Origin: Amphimedon queenslandica
Lineage: Eukaryota; Porifera; Demospongiae; Haplosclerida; Niphatidae
Direction of reading: 5' to 3'
Length of the DNA stretch: 64,000 bases
Assembly: GCF_000090795.2 (NCBI RefSeq)
Contig: NW_003546244.1
Location: 33,639 to 97,638 of the forward strand
The position numbers and the translations under genes are program-made. The notes beneath the pieces were generated by a model. The model searched no databases. It saw only the letters and a list, made by a program, of their open reading frames with translations, and was not told where the DNA came from. Position 1 is the first letter of the stretch; each line of letters starts with the position of its first letter. Positions 15,401-27,300 of this stretch are shown here, piece after piece.

Positions 15401-15947
15401 TGTATCTGATTGGGTCTTGCTATCACTTGACAGCTTCATTCAACAGTAAATGAACAAATGAACTTATAATGCTGTAATTTCATGATTCATTATGTAATGT
15501 TAGGGAACCTGAAGTTCATGCCTTGTGGTCTATTACTTGTCTTTTAATGGCAGCCTCGATTAGTCCGACCATAAGGGCACTCTTTGATGCAGTTGCTTTC
15601 CAGTGGGCATCCACTGACCTGGATTGGCTGTTGCATACTCTTTGCACTGTTGCCTATAGCTTCTACTATCAGGAAGTGAGTGAATTGGGAGAAGAGGGAG
15701 TTTGATAATTAGTTTAAACTGAAGAGGGTCTCATGTTCATATGATCACGAAAGGAATTTAAAATCAAATTAAGGGCCTACTACACTACTCAGAAGATGGA
15801 TATTGTTATGGTACTGTTGTATTAATGTTTGTTATTTTGCAGAATTTCCCTCAAGACCAAAGGAAGTTGTTTCTGGATAAATTTGAAAAGTCGAACTACA
15901 ATTCTTTGCATAAGTTGGCTCAGAATTTGCGAACTGTGAAGTATTGA
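1626..15947 (+). CDS. HTT: Huntingtin, complete gene of about 36 exons
   Basis: Huntingtin is a very large HEAT-repeat solenoid scaffold for vesicle transport, autophagy and centrosomal or ciliary trafficking. My exon chain gives roughly 2,600 residues (human about 3,140). Diagnostic N-HEAT matches include RLQLGLYHELKKNG and RPQKVHSLSQQLLPVL, then RPEEIIHENL, in the same order as in vertebrate HTT. Exons include 1626-1759, 1989-2106, 2171-2230, 2356-2573, 2874-3016, a large one at 3419-4811, about 7613-8227, about 9555-10101, about 12079-12402, about 13094-13615, and a last one at 15841-15947. The big exon begins with a Ser/Pro/acidic stretch (about 3600-3830), like the disordered protease-sensitive loop of human HTT. 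The C-terminus LHKLAQNLRTVKY matches the end of the C-HEAT domain. The start at 1626 is preceded by an in-frame stop at 1599. The N-terminus is Lys/Gly-rich and has no polyglutamine. Exon borders in the middle are approximate. Confidence 0.94.
8262..8419. mobile_element. Short MITE with TTCACACT-type inverted ends in an HTT intron
   Basis: GGCCTTTTCACACTAGC at 8268-8284 pairs with GCCAGTGTGAAAAGGCC at 8399-8415 (one mismatch). TTTA occurs just outside both ends (8262-8265, 8416-8419). It is too short to code for anything. A second element with a TTCACACT end lies in the creatine kinase intron. The superfamily is not determinable by eye. Confidence 0.65.
10540..11850. repeat. Tandem array of about 178-bp units inside a large HTT intron
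   Basis: The intron from about 10345 to 12078 holds about seven head-to-tail units whose equivalent points fall near 10678, 10858, 11037, 11212, 11390, 11568 and 11748. Each carries the core CAAACTTTCTACATAGCATA, then ACATCAATATGTATCA, then a near-palindromic ACCATGGACTATAGCCCATGG junction. Two sub-types alternate, one with GCTCATTTTTAAAAATGCTC and one with GCATTTTCTTGAAATGGCC, in the order A-A-B-A-B-A-A. Single diverged units of the same family occur in introns elsewhere in the window. Confidence 0.8.
12430..12472. repeat. (ATT)n microsatellite
   Basis: A run of about fourteen ATT units lies in an HTT intron. Similar ATT or AAT runs recur at about 32860, 42120, 46110, 54780 and 55080. Confidence 0.9.
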
Positions 15948-16039
15948 TAAGGGTGCTAAAATTATGTAGATTATTTTTATTAATTATTATTGTTATGCTA
16001 GTGTGCTTATTATTCATTCATTGCGTGAATATTAATTGA

Positions 16040-16053
16040 GTTGCTATGGTAAC
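16040..16053. promoter_or_regulatory. RFX X-box motif upstream of creatine kinase
   Basis: GTTGCTATGGTAAC fits the X-box consensus GTHNYYATRRNAAC at every position. It lies 96 bp before the creatine kinase start, in the 201-bp gap after HTT. X-boxes bind RFX factors that drive ciliary genes in animals. Function here is inference. Confidence 0.6.
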
Positions 16054-16148
16054 ACTTGTCTCGCGCAATTTGTTATCCGATATTTGCATTCTCGGCCCTT
16101 CTTTTGATTTGAACTCTTCCAGTTTGAAGAAGAAGAAAGACGACAGCC

Positions 16149-19100
16149 ATGGCCTCCTCGTCTAAGTTTACTCCTGAGCAGGACTATCCTGATCTCTCCA
16201 AGCACAACAACCACATGGCCAAACATCTCACCAAAGAGATATACGCCAATCTCCGAGACAAGAAAACACCTTCTGGATTCACACTTGATGAGTGCATTCA
16301 AACAGGTATGGTAACGATGGTATACTAATAAATCTATTTTCAGGCAGTTTGCAATGTTTCCCCATCAATTTAACTGGTTGTTTTGTTACTTTTCGATCAT
16401 TTGCTGCAGGTGTTGACAATCCCGGCCACCCCTTCATAATGACCGTTGGGTGTGTTGCTGGAGATGAAGAATCTTACGAAGTCTTTGCTGAGCTCCTAGA
16501 TAAGGTCATTGATACCCGACACAACGGATACTCTAAGGTAAGAGAATCTATCTACACAGCTAGACCACCCACCAATTGTAAAGAGCTCTTGTTACATCAA
16601 TTGAAATTATGTATAGCATGCAACTCTCTGATTGGTGCTATAATAATGGGTTTCCTTTTTGTATTCTTCGGAAATACTCTTATTTTATTTTTGTTTGTCA
16701 TTATAGGATGCTAAGCACAAGACTGATCTTAATCCTGAGAACCTCAAAGGAGGAGATAATCTTGATCCTAACTATGTCTTGTCCTCAAGGGTTAGGACCG
16801 GCCGGTCTATTCGTGGCTTTGGTCTCCCTCCTCATTGCTCTAGGGCTGAGCGTAGAGGTGTCGAAAACATTGTGACTGATGTACTCAATTCATTTGAGGG
16901 AGAGTTCAAGGGTAAAGGAGTACATGTACTAAGTGCAGCTACTGCATGTAGTAGCATAGGAGGAATAGGTTGGCTGCTAATAAGTTGCTGTTTTGGTTAC
17001 TATTAGGGCTAGGCAAGTTATGCTAGCATAATTTGGAGCAAAATAGGACAAGTTATTATGCTGGCATAATTGGGTCAAGAATTTCTGGCCCTGACCACAT
17101 GATTTCAATTCAGTGTGGTAAGTGGTACTGTAGTACTAGCACAACAACCCAACTGCTTAGTAGCCACCTATGCAAGCGTGGTGAGTCCAGTGACTTAGGC
17201 TATTCTATTTTCCAGTGACTCAAAATCACTCGAAACATTTTCAGATTCTGGCATCTTGATAGTCAATATTTGAGTGAAGATTATGGGCAGCATAATTGGA
17301 TTTATTTCAGAGCATAGTAGGATGGAATTTGGAGCAGTGCCTAAAAGCATAATAAGCAAAAAATTCTAGCCCTAGTTGCTGGTTACTATTTTACAAAAGC
17401 AAATTTTATCCCAACCTCGTTAATAACTCATTTTATTAATTGTTAAGCCAAACATTCACTAGGAAATCAATAGCAATTTTGTTACCTGAAATAGAACACT
17501 GTTCTATTTCAGGAAAAAAGTTGACACACATCAAAGTAACTACAAAGTTGCTTTCAACTAAGTTGCCATAGTGGATGTTGGGTTTTATACAAATCTATAA
17601 TCCACTAAATTGGATTATTCATTCTAGTTACTGTATGATCAAAGGGACTGCTGGCACAACATAAGCCATATCAACCTAACCTAACCACAGCTAGTTAATG
17701 ATTTTTACTAGATAGACTCAAACTCTTGCTTCTTCTTGCCATCCTGTAAGGAATTATACGGATTATACAACTACTACAATGTCAATAGGTGTGCTTCTGA
17801 CAGTTGCACTACTCATGTACTATTGTGTAAGCTATCAAAGTGTCAGTAGAGATAATAGGAACTGCGTAGTAATTCTGATACTATAGAAATAGTGTGAATA
17901 TTATAATATCAAATGCATGAGATTGAATTCCTTGATAATAAAGATATGAGATTCATTGGGTGGTATCAGTAACAGCAGTCTGCGCATACGCTATAGCCAC
18001 CGCTACCCACATGGCAGAAAATGGCAGATATGCGACCATAAAGGACGAAAAGGAAGCTCCTATGGAGGTGTTAACTGAAAAAAGCTCCCAGGAGGCTTTA
18101 ATTGTTCTGTCTAAAATTTAAAAGAGAGTGGTGCAAGTCTGATCCCCTGGAACAAGAACAAAAATGCGAGCTAAATTTTTAAAGTCAATAAGTCATGGCC
18201 CCTCTTGCAGATCCCATAGATCTTATACCCTGTTCACACTACCCTTCAGAGCTAAGCCACCCCAACCTCAAAAAGTGGAGGAGTCTGGCTACACGAGACT
18301 ATTTAGAACTGTATTGGAACTGGGTTTTGGGGAAGTATAGTGTAGCTTATAACAAGTAGGAACATAACTGAACTGCACTGTAATCAAACCAAACCAGGAT
18401 AAAGTGGTGCACCAAATTAGGTGCTCCGAAATGGTGTTGTTAAGTTGTGAAGTTAAGTTGGTGTAGTTAAGTTGTCCAGTGGTTCATTTACAACCAAACT
18501 GATCTACTTAGGTACATTTCTGTACAGCTGGGGAGGTAGTGTGAACAAACCATTACAATAACAACAGAATTGATATGTACTATAATACTACATGTGTATT
18601 TTAGGTAAATACTATCCATTGAATAAAATGACAGAGGCTGAGCAGCAACAGCTCATTGATGATCATTTCCTATTTGACAAGCCGGTCTCTCCTCTCCTCC
18701 TCTCCTCCAACATGGCCCGTGACTGGCCTGATGCCCGAGGGATTTGGCACAACGACGTAAAGAACTTTCTTGTTTGGGTAAACGAGGAGGATCACACTCG
18801 TGTCATCTCAATGCAAAAGGGAGGAAACATGAAAGAAGTGTTCACTCGTTTCTGTAACGGGCTTCAGTCATTTGAGAAGAAAATGAAGGAGAATGGTAAG
18901 TCTAAACCATTGAATAACCTCAATATTAATTTTACTGGTATTATATATAGGTCACGAGTTTATGTGGAATTCACATTTGGGGTACGTTCTGACTTGTCCT
19001 TCTAATCTTGGTACTGGTTTGAGGGCTGGAGTTCATGTCAAGCTGCCCAAACTCTCTGGGGACTCTCGTTTTAAAGACATCCTTCTTAAACTGCGTCTCC

Positions 19101-19568
19101 AAAAGAGAGGAACAGGTATGAAAAATTTTAAAAACCTATTATATCTTGATTTCTATTCTAGTCATTCATTGAATTATTATTTATTTTTAAATTTCTATCT
19201 GTAGGTGGTGTTGATACTGCCAGTACCGATGGTATATTTGATATATCAAACTTGGATCGTCTGGGCTCATCTGAAGTTGATCAAGTCCAGGTGGTTGTAG
19301 ATGGTGTTGAGCTCCTTATCAAGGTAATGTAATGTACATGTACATGTATTTGTTTTTTGTTGAATTACTCTATTTTACATGTACATACATGTATGCATGT
19401 TTGACTTACCCTTGGCAAACTATTCGATTGCAAAAATAGTGTACATCATGTACATGTACATGTACATGCAGTAGATTTAGCGTTACCAGTTTTGTCACAA
19501 AATAATGTCATTTTTAGATGGAGAAACGTTTGGAGGCTGGTGAGTCTATTGATGATCTCATCCCATGA
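16149..19568 (+). CDS. CK: Creatine kinase, cytosolic or flagellar type, 7 exons
   Basis: Creatine kinase transfers phosphate between ATP and creatine to buffer and shuttle energy. The exons are 16149-16305, 16410-16537, 16707-16911, 18605-18895, 18951-19115, 19205-19323 and 19518-19568, and phases agree at each join. The protein shows [20 protein letters not shown] in the N-terminal specificity region, [15 protein letters not shown], the [17 protein letters not shown] carboxylate motif, and [14 protein letters not shown] with the reactive cysteine. It then has [14 protein letters not shown] and a C-terminal [15 protein letters not shown]. The GVDT motif and N-terminal loop favour creatine kinase over arginine kinase. 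The N-terminus ([16 protein letters not shown]) has no evident mitochondrial presequence. A perfect X-box lies upstream, which would suit a role in choanocyte or sperm flagella (inference). Intron 3 is long (about 1.7 kb) and holds mobile elements. Confidence 0.95.
17003..17376. mobile_element. Possible MITE in creatine kinase intron 3
   Basis: TTAGGGCTAG near 17003-17012 and its inverted partner CTAGCCCTA near 17367-17375 bracket AT-rich DNA. The inside next to each end also shares ATGCT and GGAGCA motifs in inverted order. The terminal repeat is only about 10 bp and diverged, and no target duplication is clear. Confidence 0.4.
18231..18547. mobile_element. MITE with TGTTCACACTACC inverted ends in creatine kinase intron 3
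   Basis: TGTTCACACTACC at 18231-18243 is exactly matched by GGTAGTGTGAACA at 18535-18547. The 317-bp body has no open frame of note. The TTCACACT core is shared with the shorter element in HTT (8262-8419), so both may belong to related families. Confidence 0.7.
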
Positions 19569-19923
19569 AAAAAAATCCATACCACTTAGCAAAGACAACA
19601 TAACTATGATTATTATTGAACAGCATTATAATAGTATAGTTCCCAATAGCAGGAGTATCCTCTTGATTTTAGCATCATAGACATTATAATAATTACATAT
19701 ATTGTAGCTACATGATGATTACATGTATTTTAATTTTTAACGTCACATGTTTTACCAATCTAACTAGATTATTGTTAAGTTTAATACGGCTTTCTTAAGA
19801 ATACATGCAAGCCAAAATTAATTGTAAAATGATGTTGATGGTCTCATTGGTGTAACATCAAAATTTAAAAAAATTAAATTTACAATAGAAAAAAAATACA
19901 AAAATAATCAAAACATTGATGAA

Positions 19924-20896
19924 TCACTTTGATAAAAAAGATTCAATTCCATCAATAGCTTCTTGATTTTCTATATCTTTCAAAGCTTTAATTAAAGCAT
20001 TAAAAGTACGCTCAACATTGGAACTCATGTCATCCCTACTGCCACTCAACCAACAGAACAGCATCTCACGACGGCAATCCCTTACACCTTTTTTGTCTCT
20101 TCCTATACGATTGATTGATGTCTTCTTAATCCCAAGAAATAATCCCAGCCCTTCCCAATCATTGACATCCTTCAGGAGCCTCTCCAGTGTGGCAAGATCA
20201 TCAGACCCTATAAGAAACATAGAGACACAGCCAAAAGGGAACAGTAATGGAGAAACAATCAACTTCAAATTCCTATAAGGCTAATTTACACCTTACTATG
20301 TGAAAAAAGTGTTGAAATTGTAAGTATTTTGAATAGACTTACTGAGTATCGTGTGCCTATCAATAGAACGAACTGGAACAGGCTCTTCTACTATTAAAAG
20401 ATCTTGGTAAAAGACAATTTTAGACAATAGCATTTTATTCAAAATCATTTCCATGCATGCCTACCATTGTTCTCCTCCTCCTGACCAAACTTCATTTCTT
20501 CAAAGCCAAAGCAAAGGATAAATAAAAGCATGTATAAAATATAAAAGGCATAGTAAATATAAAATATAATAGACTACAGTAAGTCTTACTACAACTCTGT
20601 AGAATCTCGTCTCCAATGGAACTAACTCCTATATCCTTCGCCAATGCTCGTGCTACCACTCTCAATCGAGTGTGATCCTGCCCGATGGCAAGGCGTACAT
20701 TTCTTAGTAGGGCAGTATTTCTGTTAGGAGTGGTCCATCCTTCTGTCTTTATCTCTCCTAAAGCCGCCTCACTTATTATCCTATATTGATATAGCTCTTC
20801 GGCCAATTGAACTGGATTTTGTATGTTTTTAGCTAAATCCCCATAATGATCTCTTAGTATCTCCTTTGCTTCATTACCTAGCTCATTGGAAGCCAT
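19924..20896 (-). CDS. CARD plus Death-domain adaptor (CRADD/RAIDD-like)
   Basis: This is a small two-domain death-fold protein of about 223 residues (human RAIDD has 199). The four-exon model is 20590-20896, 20465-20497, 20343-20390 and 19924-20207 read on the minus strand, and reading phase holds across all joins. Exon 1 encodes a CARD-like helical bundle (EAKEILRDHYGDLAKNI, then LYQYRIISEAALGEI). The two micro-exons encode a linker with GQEEENN and EEPVPVRSIDRH. The last exon encodes a Death domain (LERLLKDVNDWEGLGLFLGI, then RREMLFCWLSG), ending SFLSK. CARD-then-Death order is that of CRADD, which links Death-domain receptors or PIDD to caspase-2. Homotypic partners in this animal are unknown. 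N-terminal domain assignment (CARD against another death fold) is by eye, so function is tentative. It is convergent with creatine kinase, with 355 bp between stops in which nothing else was seen. Confidence 0.75.
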
Positions 20897-22349
20897 TTTT
20901 ATACCACATTAACACTTTGTTATGTTCCTTAGGATGGGGGTTAAAAATATATTAAATAAAAAATTAAAATAACTAGGCTATTATAGATATATTTTTTTCA
21001 TAATAAATAATTTATTATAAAATTATTTTATAAAAAATAAAAATAACTAAAATGAATTTTAAAGATATTTATGTTAATTAACAATAATTGTGACCATAAT
21101 TGACAAAAGGTATGTTATGGTGGATTTTAAAATTCATCATCAAAATGAAAAATATCATCCTGTGAGTCCTCTGTTAGACAAGCATTGTTTCTAAATGTTA
21201 CATAGTAACTTTTTGCATCCTGTGGAGTAATTTTATGATAAATGAAGCTCAGGAAGTTGGATTTTTTTGGCTATAAAGTCAAATTTCACTACCTGCTATA
21301 AGGTACCTTTTGTCAATTATGGTCACAATTAACATAATTAATTCTTAAATTTATGTATTAATTCTAATTAATTTTAATTATATTATTTAATTAGTTCTTA
21401 TTTAATTTATTATTGAATAATTTATTACTAAAATCTTATTTTTTAAAATTTAATTTATTTTATTTTATTTTTTATTAATTATAAATAATTAATTTTTAAT
21501 TTTTTAAATTATTTTTTAAAATAAAATTATTATTTTGTGGGCAGGGTAGAAACAGTAACTTTGCAACAGTAACCTAGCAATTGTAACTTAGCAATTGTAG
21601 TTGAGCGTGCAAGGCCGCTGGCTTTGATTATTATAAATTTTATGTTTTTTATTATAAATGGCGACCAATATAAAACAATAAGAAAACTACAGGTCCGATA
21701 TAAAATATTTTAAAATTTAATTTAGAATGTTTTAAGAAATTTTTCGGAATAAAATTTGAAGATTATTTCTAGATCTTTCAAAATATGACTTAGACTAGAT
21801 TCAATTTTATATCACTTTGATCTCCTCCTACCTGTCCTGACACCTCATTTACACTTTAACTCAAGTACAAATCAACTTAATTCTCAGTTTCTCACACTTA
21901 ACTAATAAATTTGTAAAGTGCAAATTAATGCCAATTTAAAAGCTTTAGTTTGAATGCTCACTTTGAAGCGAAAATTATCCTTGAAAATTAACCTTCAAGG
22001 TGTCAGTTAAGTTTAATCCAAGAGTTGTATTTTACCAAATTTTTAAAATAGATTTACGATGTTCAAGTACGGTATGGTGGATAATGAAGCTAATGCAGAC
22101 TAGCTAAAATGACAACAATATTGTTTTATCAAAAGTCAAAAATAATATAAGAATTAAAAAACTCACAAAGCTCTATATCAAAAATAACAATGTCAAAGCT
22201 GATTAAATAATAGTGAAAATGTGATTTTGATAATAACAATAATAATAATAATGATTCTATCATAAATTTCATGATAACAATAATGATAATAATAATAATA
22301 GTAAGTGTGTGCGTCACTCTACAGCAGTCATTGTTTCGCAAGTATAGTA
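20897..22349. other. AT-rich intergenic region
   Basis: This gap separates the starts of the CARD-Death gene from the 3' end of the SHIP gene. Very AT-rich low-complexity DNA runs from about 20940 to 21070 and from about 21330 to 21540. An inverted-repeat element lies between them. I see no credible coding exon here. Confidence 0.7.
21086..21330. mobile_element. MITE-like element with perfect 27-bp inverted ends
   Basis: AATTGTGACCATAATTGACA followed by AAAGGTA at 21086-21112 is perfectly repeated in inverted orientation at 21304-21330. AT-rich, TTAA-containing sequence flanks both ends and may include a target duplication. There is no coding content inside. The perfect terminal match implies recent activity. 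Confidence 0.75.
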
Positions 22350-24295
22350 CTATATTGACTGGAATAAGCTCAAAAGCTGCAAAGACAAAAAGAAAACACA
22401 TCAATGAACTTGAATGAAGCATAAGTACATAACATTAAAATCATTACTACACTTGTACTGTACATACATATAATATGTACATGTACATACCCTTTTAATA
22501 TCTCCATCATTTTGTATATTTATCTCTCTCAGGTCATACTCCGTAATATCACGAAGATACTTTACACTGTCGAATCCATTCTCCATGAGTTTTGGTGCGT
22601 ATCGCTGGAGATGAGCAGTTGCTAAAATGTCTTCTATTGAGCCCGAAGCTCTCTGTAAAGGCGGAGAGTCTCCCGGTAGTTTTGTTCTCTTCATAGGAAC
22701 TGGTGGCTGGGGTTTAGGTTTCACGCTAACTGGAGGAGGTGGCCTTGGACCACCCAGATGCTGTTGGTGGGAGCCATCAAACTGAAGGAAAGAAAAAATG
22801 ACATTAAAAATGTATAGACAATTCTAGCTACTTACAGATGCAGTCTGAGTCACAGCACGAGAAGGAACAGAGGGACGACTAGAGAAAAGAGAATTAGATC
22901 ATTATAAAATATTATCATCTAAGTATTGCATGCATGTAAATGCACATGTACCAGTAAGTATGTGGAAAATTTTTCATTGACAATTTTGAAGTAAAAGCAT
23001 AAATACGTTACCTAGTGGCTAGCGTATGAATGTTTCTTCTTGAAGGAACAGGAGGGCTATCGTGATCCAGGGAAGAATAAGAAGGAGGAGGTGGTAGCCT
23101 CATACTAGTAGACAAAGGGGCAGGTCTGGAGGGTTGAGAAGAGAAAGGAGTAGGAAGAGTGGGCCCTCCTGTCCTCCGGGAGACGTGAGGCTGTGCATCC
23201 GAGCGATGATTACTTGGGAGGGGCATTGGTGGACGATTAAAGCTATCAAATCCGTCGGGATTAGGAACAGAGTTACTGAAGAAAGTTGAAGCACCGGTTG
23301 AAATTGCGTTAGTAGAGGAAAGGCTACCGGCTCTTGGTATTGGCATAGGAGGACGATGGTCTTCACCTAAACTGGGTGGACGTGGTGACGTAGGCATACC
23401 AGGTCCTCGTCTAATGTCCATATCTATTAATGAGCAAATATTAAATTCTATGGCTTAACTGTTAGATGTCTTATATGCAAGTAATGCAAGTTGTGTATAG
23501 TCTTACCAAGCTCTTGCCTAATGAAATCAAGGTTACCTATAGGATAAAAGGATCACAACATTATCACACGACAATATCCAAACAAGGTTTCCTACTGTAG
23601 CTCTCAGCTTCTTGTGGGCAATTTTTTAAGTTGCTCCAAAATATTTTGCCAAAAATGACTAGGAGAGAATTCTCCATTTTTATAATTTTTTATGGTATGT
23701 ATACATGCATGTACTTACATGTATGTCATGTAGAAAGTTTGAACTGATTTCAATCAAGTTTGGATTTTAAAAAATATTTTAAAGTTGCTCAAAAATTGGG
23801 CCAAAGTCCTTGTACTATAGTACGGGGACTTTGGCCCGTTTTTGCCAAAAAATCAAAAATTGGATTTGCAATAAATTTTTAATGTTGCTCCAAAAGCTGT
23901 ATACTATATTATAAGGTTAAATTCTTTGCTCATGAAGCATGCTCTTTATCTCACTTAGCATGCTTTGTAGGAACTGAGAAACCCTGTACATATGTACAAC
24001 GTACATGTACATGTATGTATGTACATACCATATATGTCTTTGTCTTGATCACATCTTGTCTTGTTATATTGATCCATAGTAACATGTATGTCACACCTAA
24101 AATATAATATAATATAAAACAATAATAAAATGCTAACAATAATAGCACATACTCAAAATCCCCAGCGGAGAGCCCTTGATGGATCAGCTCTCTTGCAACC
24201 TTCTGTGGCTTGGGATTAATAACACTACCTAATCCTATACAGCACTCAGCTGAGAGAGAGAGAGAGAGAGAGAAAGAGGGGAGAGAGAGAGAGAG

Positions 24296-24333
<38 letters not shown>

Positions 24334-27300
24334 AGAAGGGAGAAAGAGAGAGAGGAGGGGAGAGAGAAAGAGAGGGGAGAAAATAGCATTTATAAACAGA
24401 GTGCATAATGTATAATTGTACACATACCATAAGGCTCATCACTATCGCTCGATTTGATCATAACTTGCAAATACTGCTGCTCCAAATATTCCTGATCAGT
24501 AATGAGTGGAGGTATCTGAGATATTTCAGTTAAAATAAATTAATTAATTATAGTAATTACTTGGATCAATGGGCCGCTAGCATTTCCTTCCCAGCAAGTT
24601 GACAGTGTGCCATCTTGTGCTTCAGTGTAGTCCTTGCTATGCTCAGTTTTAACTACACCTACACACATTAATAAAAATGGGGCCAATCAACTCAAAATGC
24701 AATACATGTGGTACTCCCAGATTTTTAAATAGATTGTACTACTATTACTATCGTAAAAAATCCTATAAATCAGCTTAAACTTTCTACAAAACAAATCAAG
24801 TTGATCAACACTTGTATGAATTATAAAAATATCTTTTTATACCGTGTACTATATAGTACAGGGTCTTATACATAGACTTCTACAGTAAATCCCTCATGTT
24901 TCATTACCTTGAAAGCATGCAGATTGCAACTCAATATAAAAATTGGTCCTACTGCTAGTAAAAATCTACAATATATAAAAAATGATAAAAATAATGACAA
25001 AATTTACATTAAACATAAAACTTACTCTAGCATTGCAACTCTGCAATATAATGAATGTGTTGGTGGAGCGACTTGTGCTAGCTACAGAAAAGAAAATATA
25101 CTAAAAGTTGTACAAGGTCCCTATCATTATTTTACTTTTATCAGAGGCATACTGCTTGAAGCCACCAATTTGGAAAGTTGAAAATACAGGGGAATGATCA
25201 CTGGTAGTGATATTATGAGTACAACCTAAAAATTATACAATATAAGTGTAGATTTTATACACATATACTGTACATGTATACTGCAATTATTAAAAAAAAG
25301 AATAAGATGAAACACGAACCATATGTTGTGTTAATTATCTTTGATCCAGGGTAAGACTTCCATAATACCCGATCACAGAACGAAGGCTCATTTATCCTGT
25401 CACCCGATCTCTTCTTCTTTATATACACATAACTTCCCATGTGTCTCTCTCCTTTCTTGAAACGATACGTGGGCGGGAACATTATAGGAGCTTCCTCTAC
25501 AATAAAGAGGAATTAATAATAATTTTTTAAAAATAAATATTCTTTTTACTTGAACTTACCAAATCCAACAAAGACTTTCTTCTTTTCAATTTCTCCTCTT
25601 AGCTGATCAGAGCAGTATATCCTGTGTATGTCACTCTTCCTTGCATACTCAATAATTTTCTATACCAACAACAACAACAACAATAAAACAACAACAACAA
25701 TAAAACAACAACAACAATAAAAACAACAACAACAATAATAATAATACAAATACTATTGTATGAGATAGCTGTACCTCTGAGTCAAGCTCCACTCGATAGT
25801 TGAGGTCACCAAAAAAGAAAAGGTGATGGAACTGATGCGTGAGGTCAAACTGACTCATGTTTCTGTGCTTCAGTTGGACCATTCCCTTCAATATATCATG
25901 ATAGTTCTGATTACGCCTGTGAAAAGGTAGAAAAAGTAGAAGGAAGAAGTAAGACAAAAAAGTGGATTACCTGTGACATTTCTCTGTTCCAGAGGTCAAG
26001 TGGGCATTAATAAAACCCATGGACACATTATTAAAGAAAAACGATATGCCCACTCCTCCTTTGTTACCAAGAGTGTTACCAATACCAGTACGTACCTACA
26101 TGTAACAAACAAAGGTAGCCATGGTGACACATTGCCACAGTAACCTGTGAGTGCTCCACGTGGCTCAGTTTCTTAGAGTGCTCTTGTTTGACTAGTATGA
26201 CCAGTCTTATCCCCCACAATGTCTGAACAGCGACTTTCTCATACTCTGTCTCAACTAATTGCTTTAATACTAGCTTGAGCTTTGCGACCCATTCCTTATC
26301 TCCTATTGATGTCTCCTACAGCATAATAACATTATTATAAGGTCATCAAATTAATAATTAATAACATACTTGAGTCCCAATTGCATAAAGGTCGTGAGCA
26401 ATCACTTTCTCTCCAGTCCGTCCCCATCCCTCTGTTTTAAACCAGGAGGTAATGTCACTGGGTGGAGCACTATCACCTAGGAAAGAGAATAACACATTTT
26501 CATAACACTAATAGCACTATATCGTACAGCACGTACTGCATGTACACGTACATGTATATGTACATGTATATGTACATGTACATGTACATGTACACGACAG
26601 GTCAATGCAATGGCACTTACCCATATTCCAGCAACCAACAAACACTGTAATTGAGTCGGGGTCCACGTACGACGTGTGCTTGTTACGGATAGTCTGTATT
26701 AGCTGACAAAAGTGTTCGCGAGTCTGTGCGTAAAAATCATAAAACCAGTTTTAGAAACCGGTTTTGATATTACCTGCATGTCGGGGAATGTGTAGTCCTT
26801 CCTTGTTCCTCCGTCAAAAAGTACACCAAGTTTATTAGCTTTCGAGCGGGATTTGATCAGCTGGGTAACTAGATGGAAGGAAATAAGTATATGCAAGCAA
26901 ATTCTAATAAAAATTTTAAGCAATGGGCATTTGACAAGTGCTAAGTTAGCTAGCTAAACAGCATGCTGTATCATCACAACCACTGCAACTATAGTATAAT
27001 GCATGTACATGTAAGTATAATTACAGCATTTTGAGTAACTTAAAAAATTTGTAAAAAATCTAATCTTGATCAGAATCAGGTTAAACTTGCTACACAACAT
27101 AAAAACATGTGTATGCATCAGAAAAAATAAAATAAAATGAAGAATTCTCTCCTAGTCGTTTTTGGCAAAATTTGGCCAACGACCCTGTACTATAGTACAG
27201 GGACTTTGGCCCAATTTTTGAGTAACTTTAAAAATTCATAAAAATCTAATGTTGATCGGAATCAACTCAAAATTGCTACACAACATAAGAACATGTGTAT

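Noticed and set aside
16912-18604. Possible extra gene in the long creatine kinase intron
   Set aside because: No frame has domain similarity; the content is explained by small inverted-repeat elements and AT-rich sequence.
23951-24442. Leu/Ser/Pro-rich minus-strand frame
   Set aside because: It reads through a GA microsatellite in a SHIP intron and has no family signal.
26114-26127. GTAGCCATGGTGAC as an X-box
   Set aside because: It has one mismatch and lies inside the SHIP gene, far from any start, so chance is likely.
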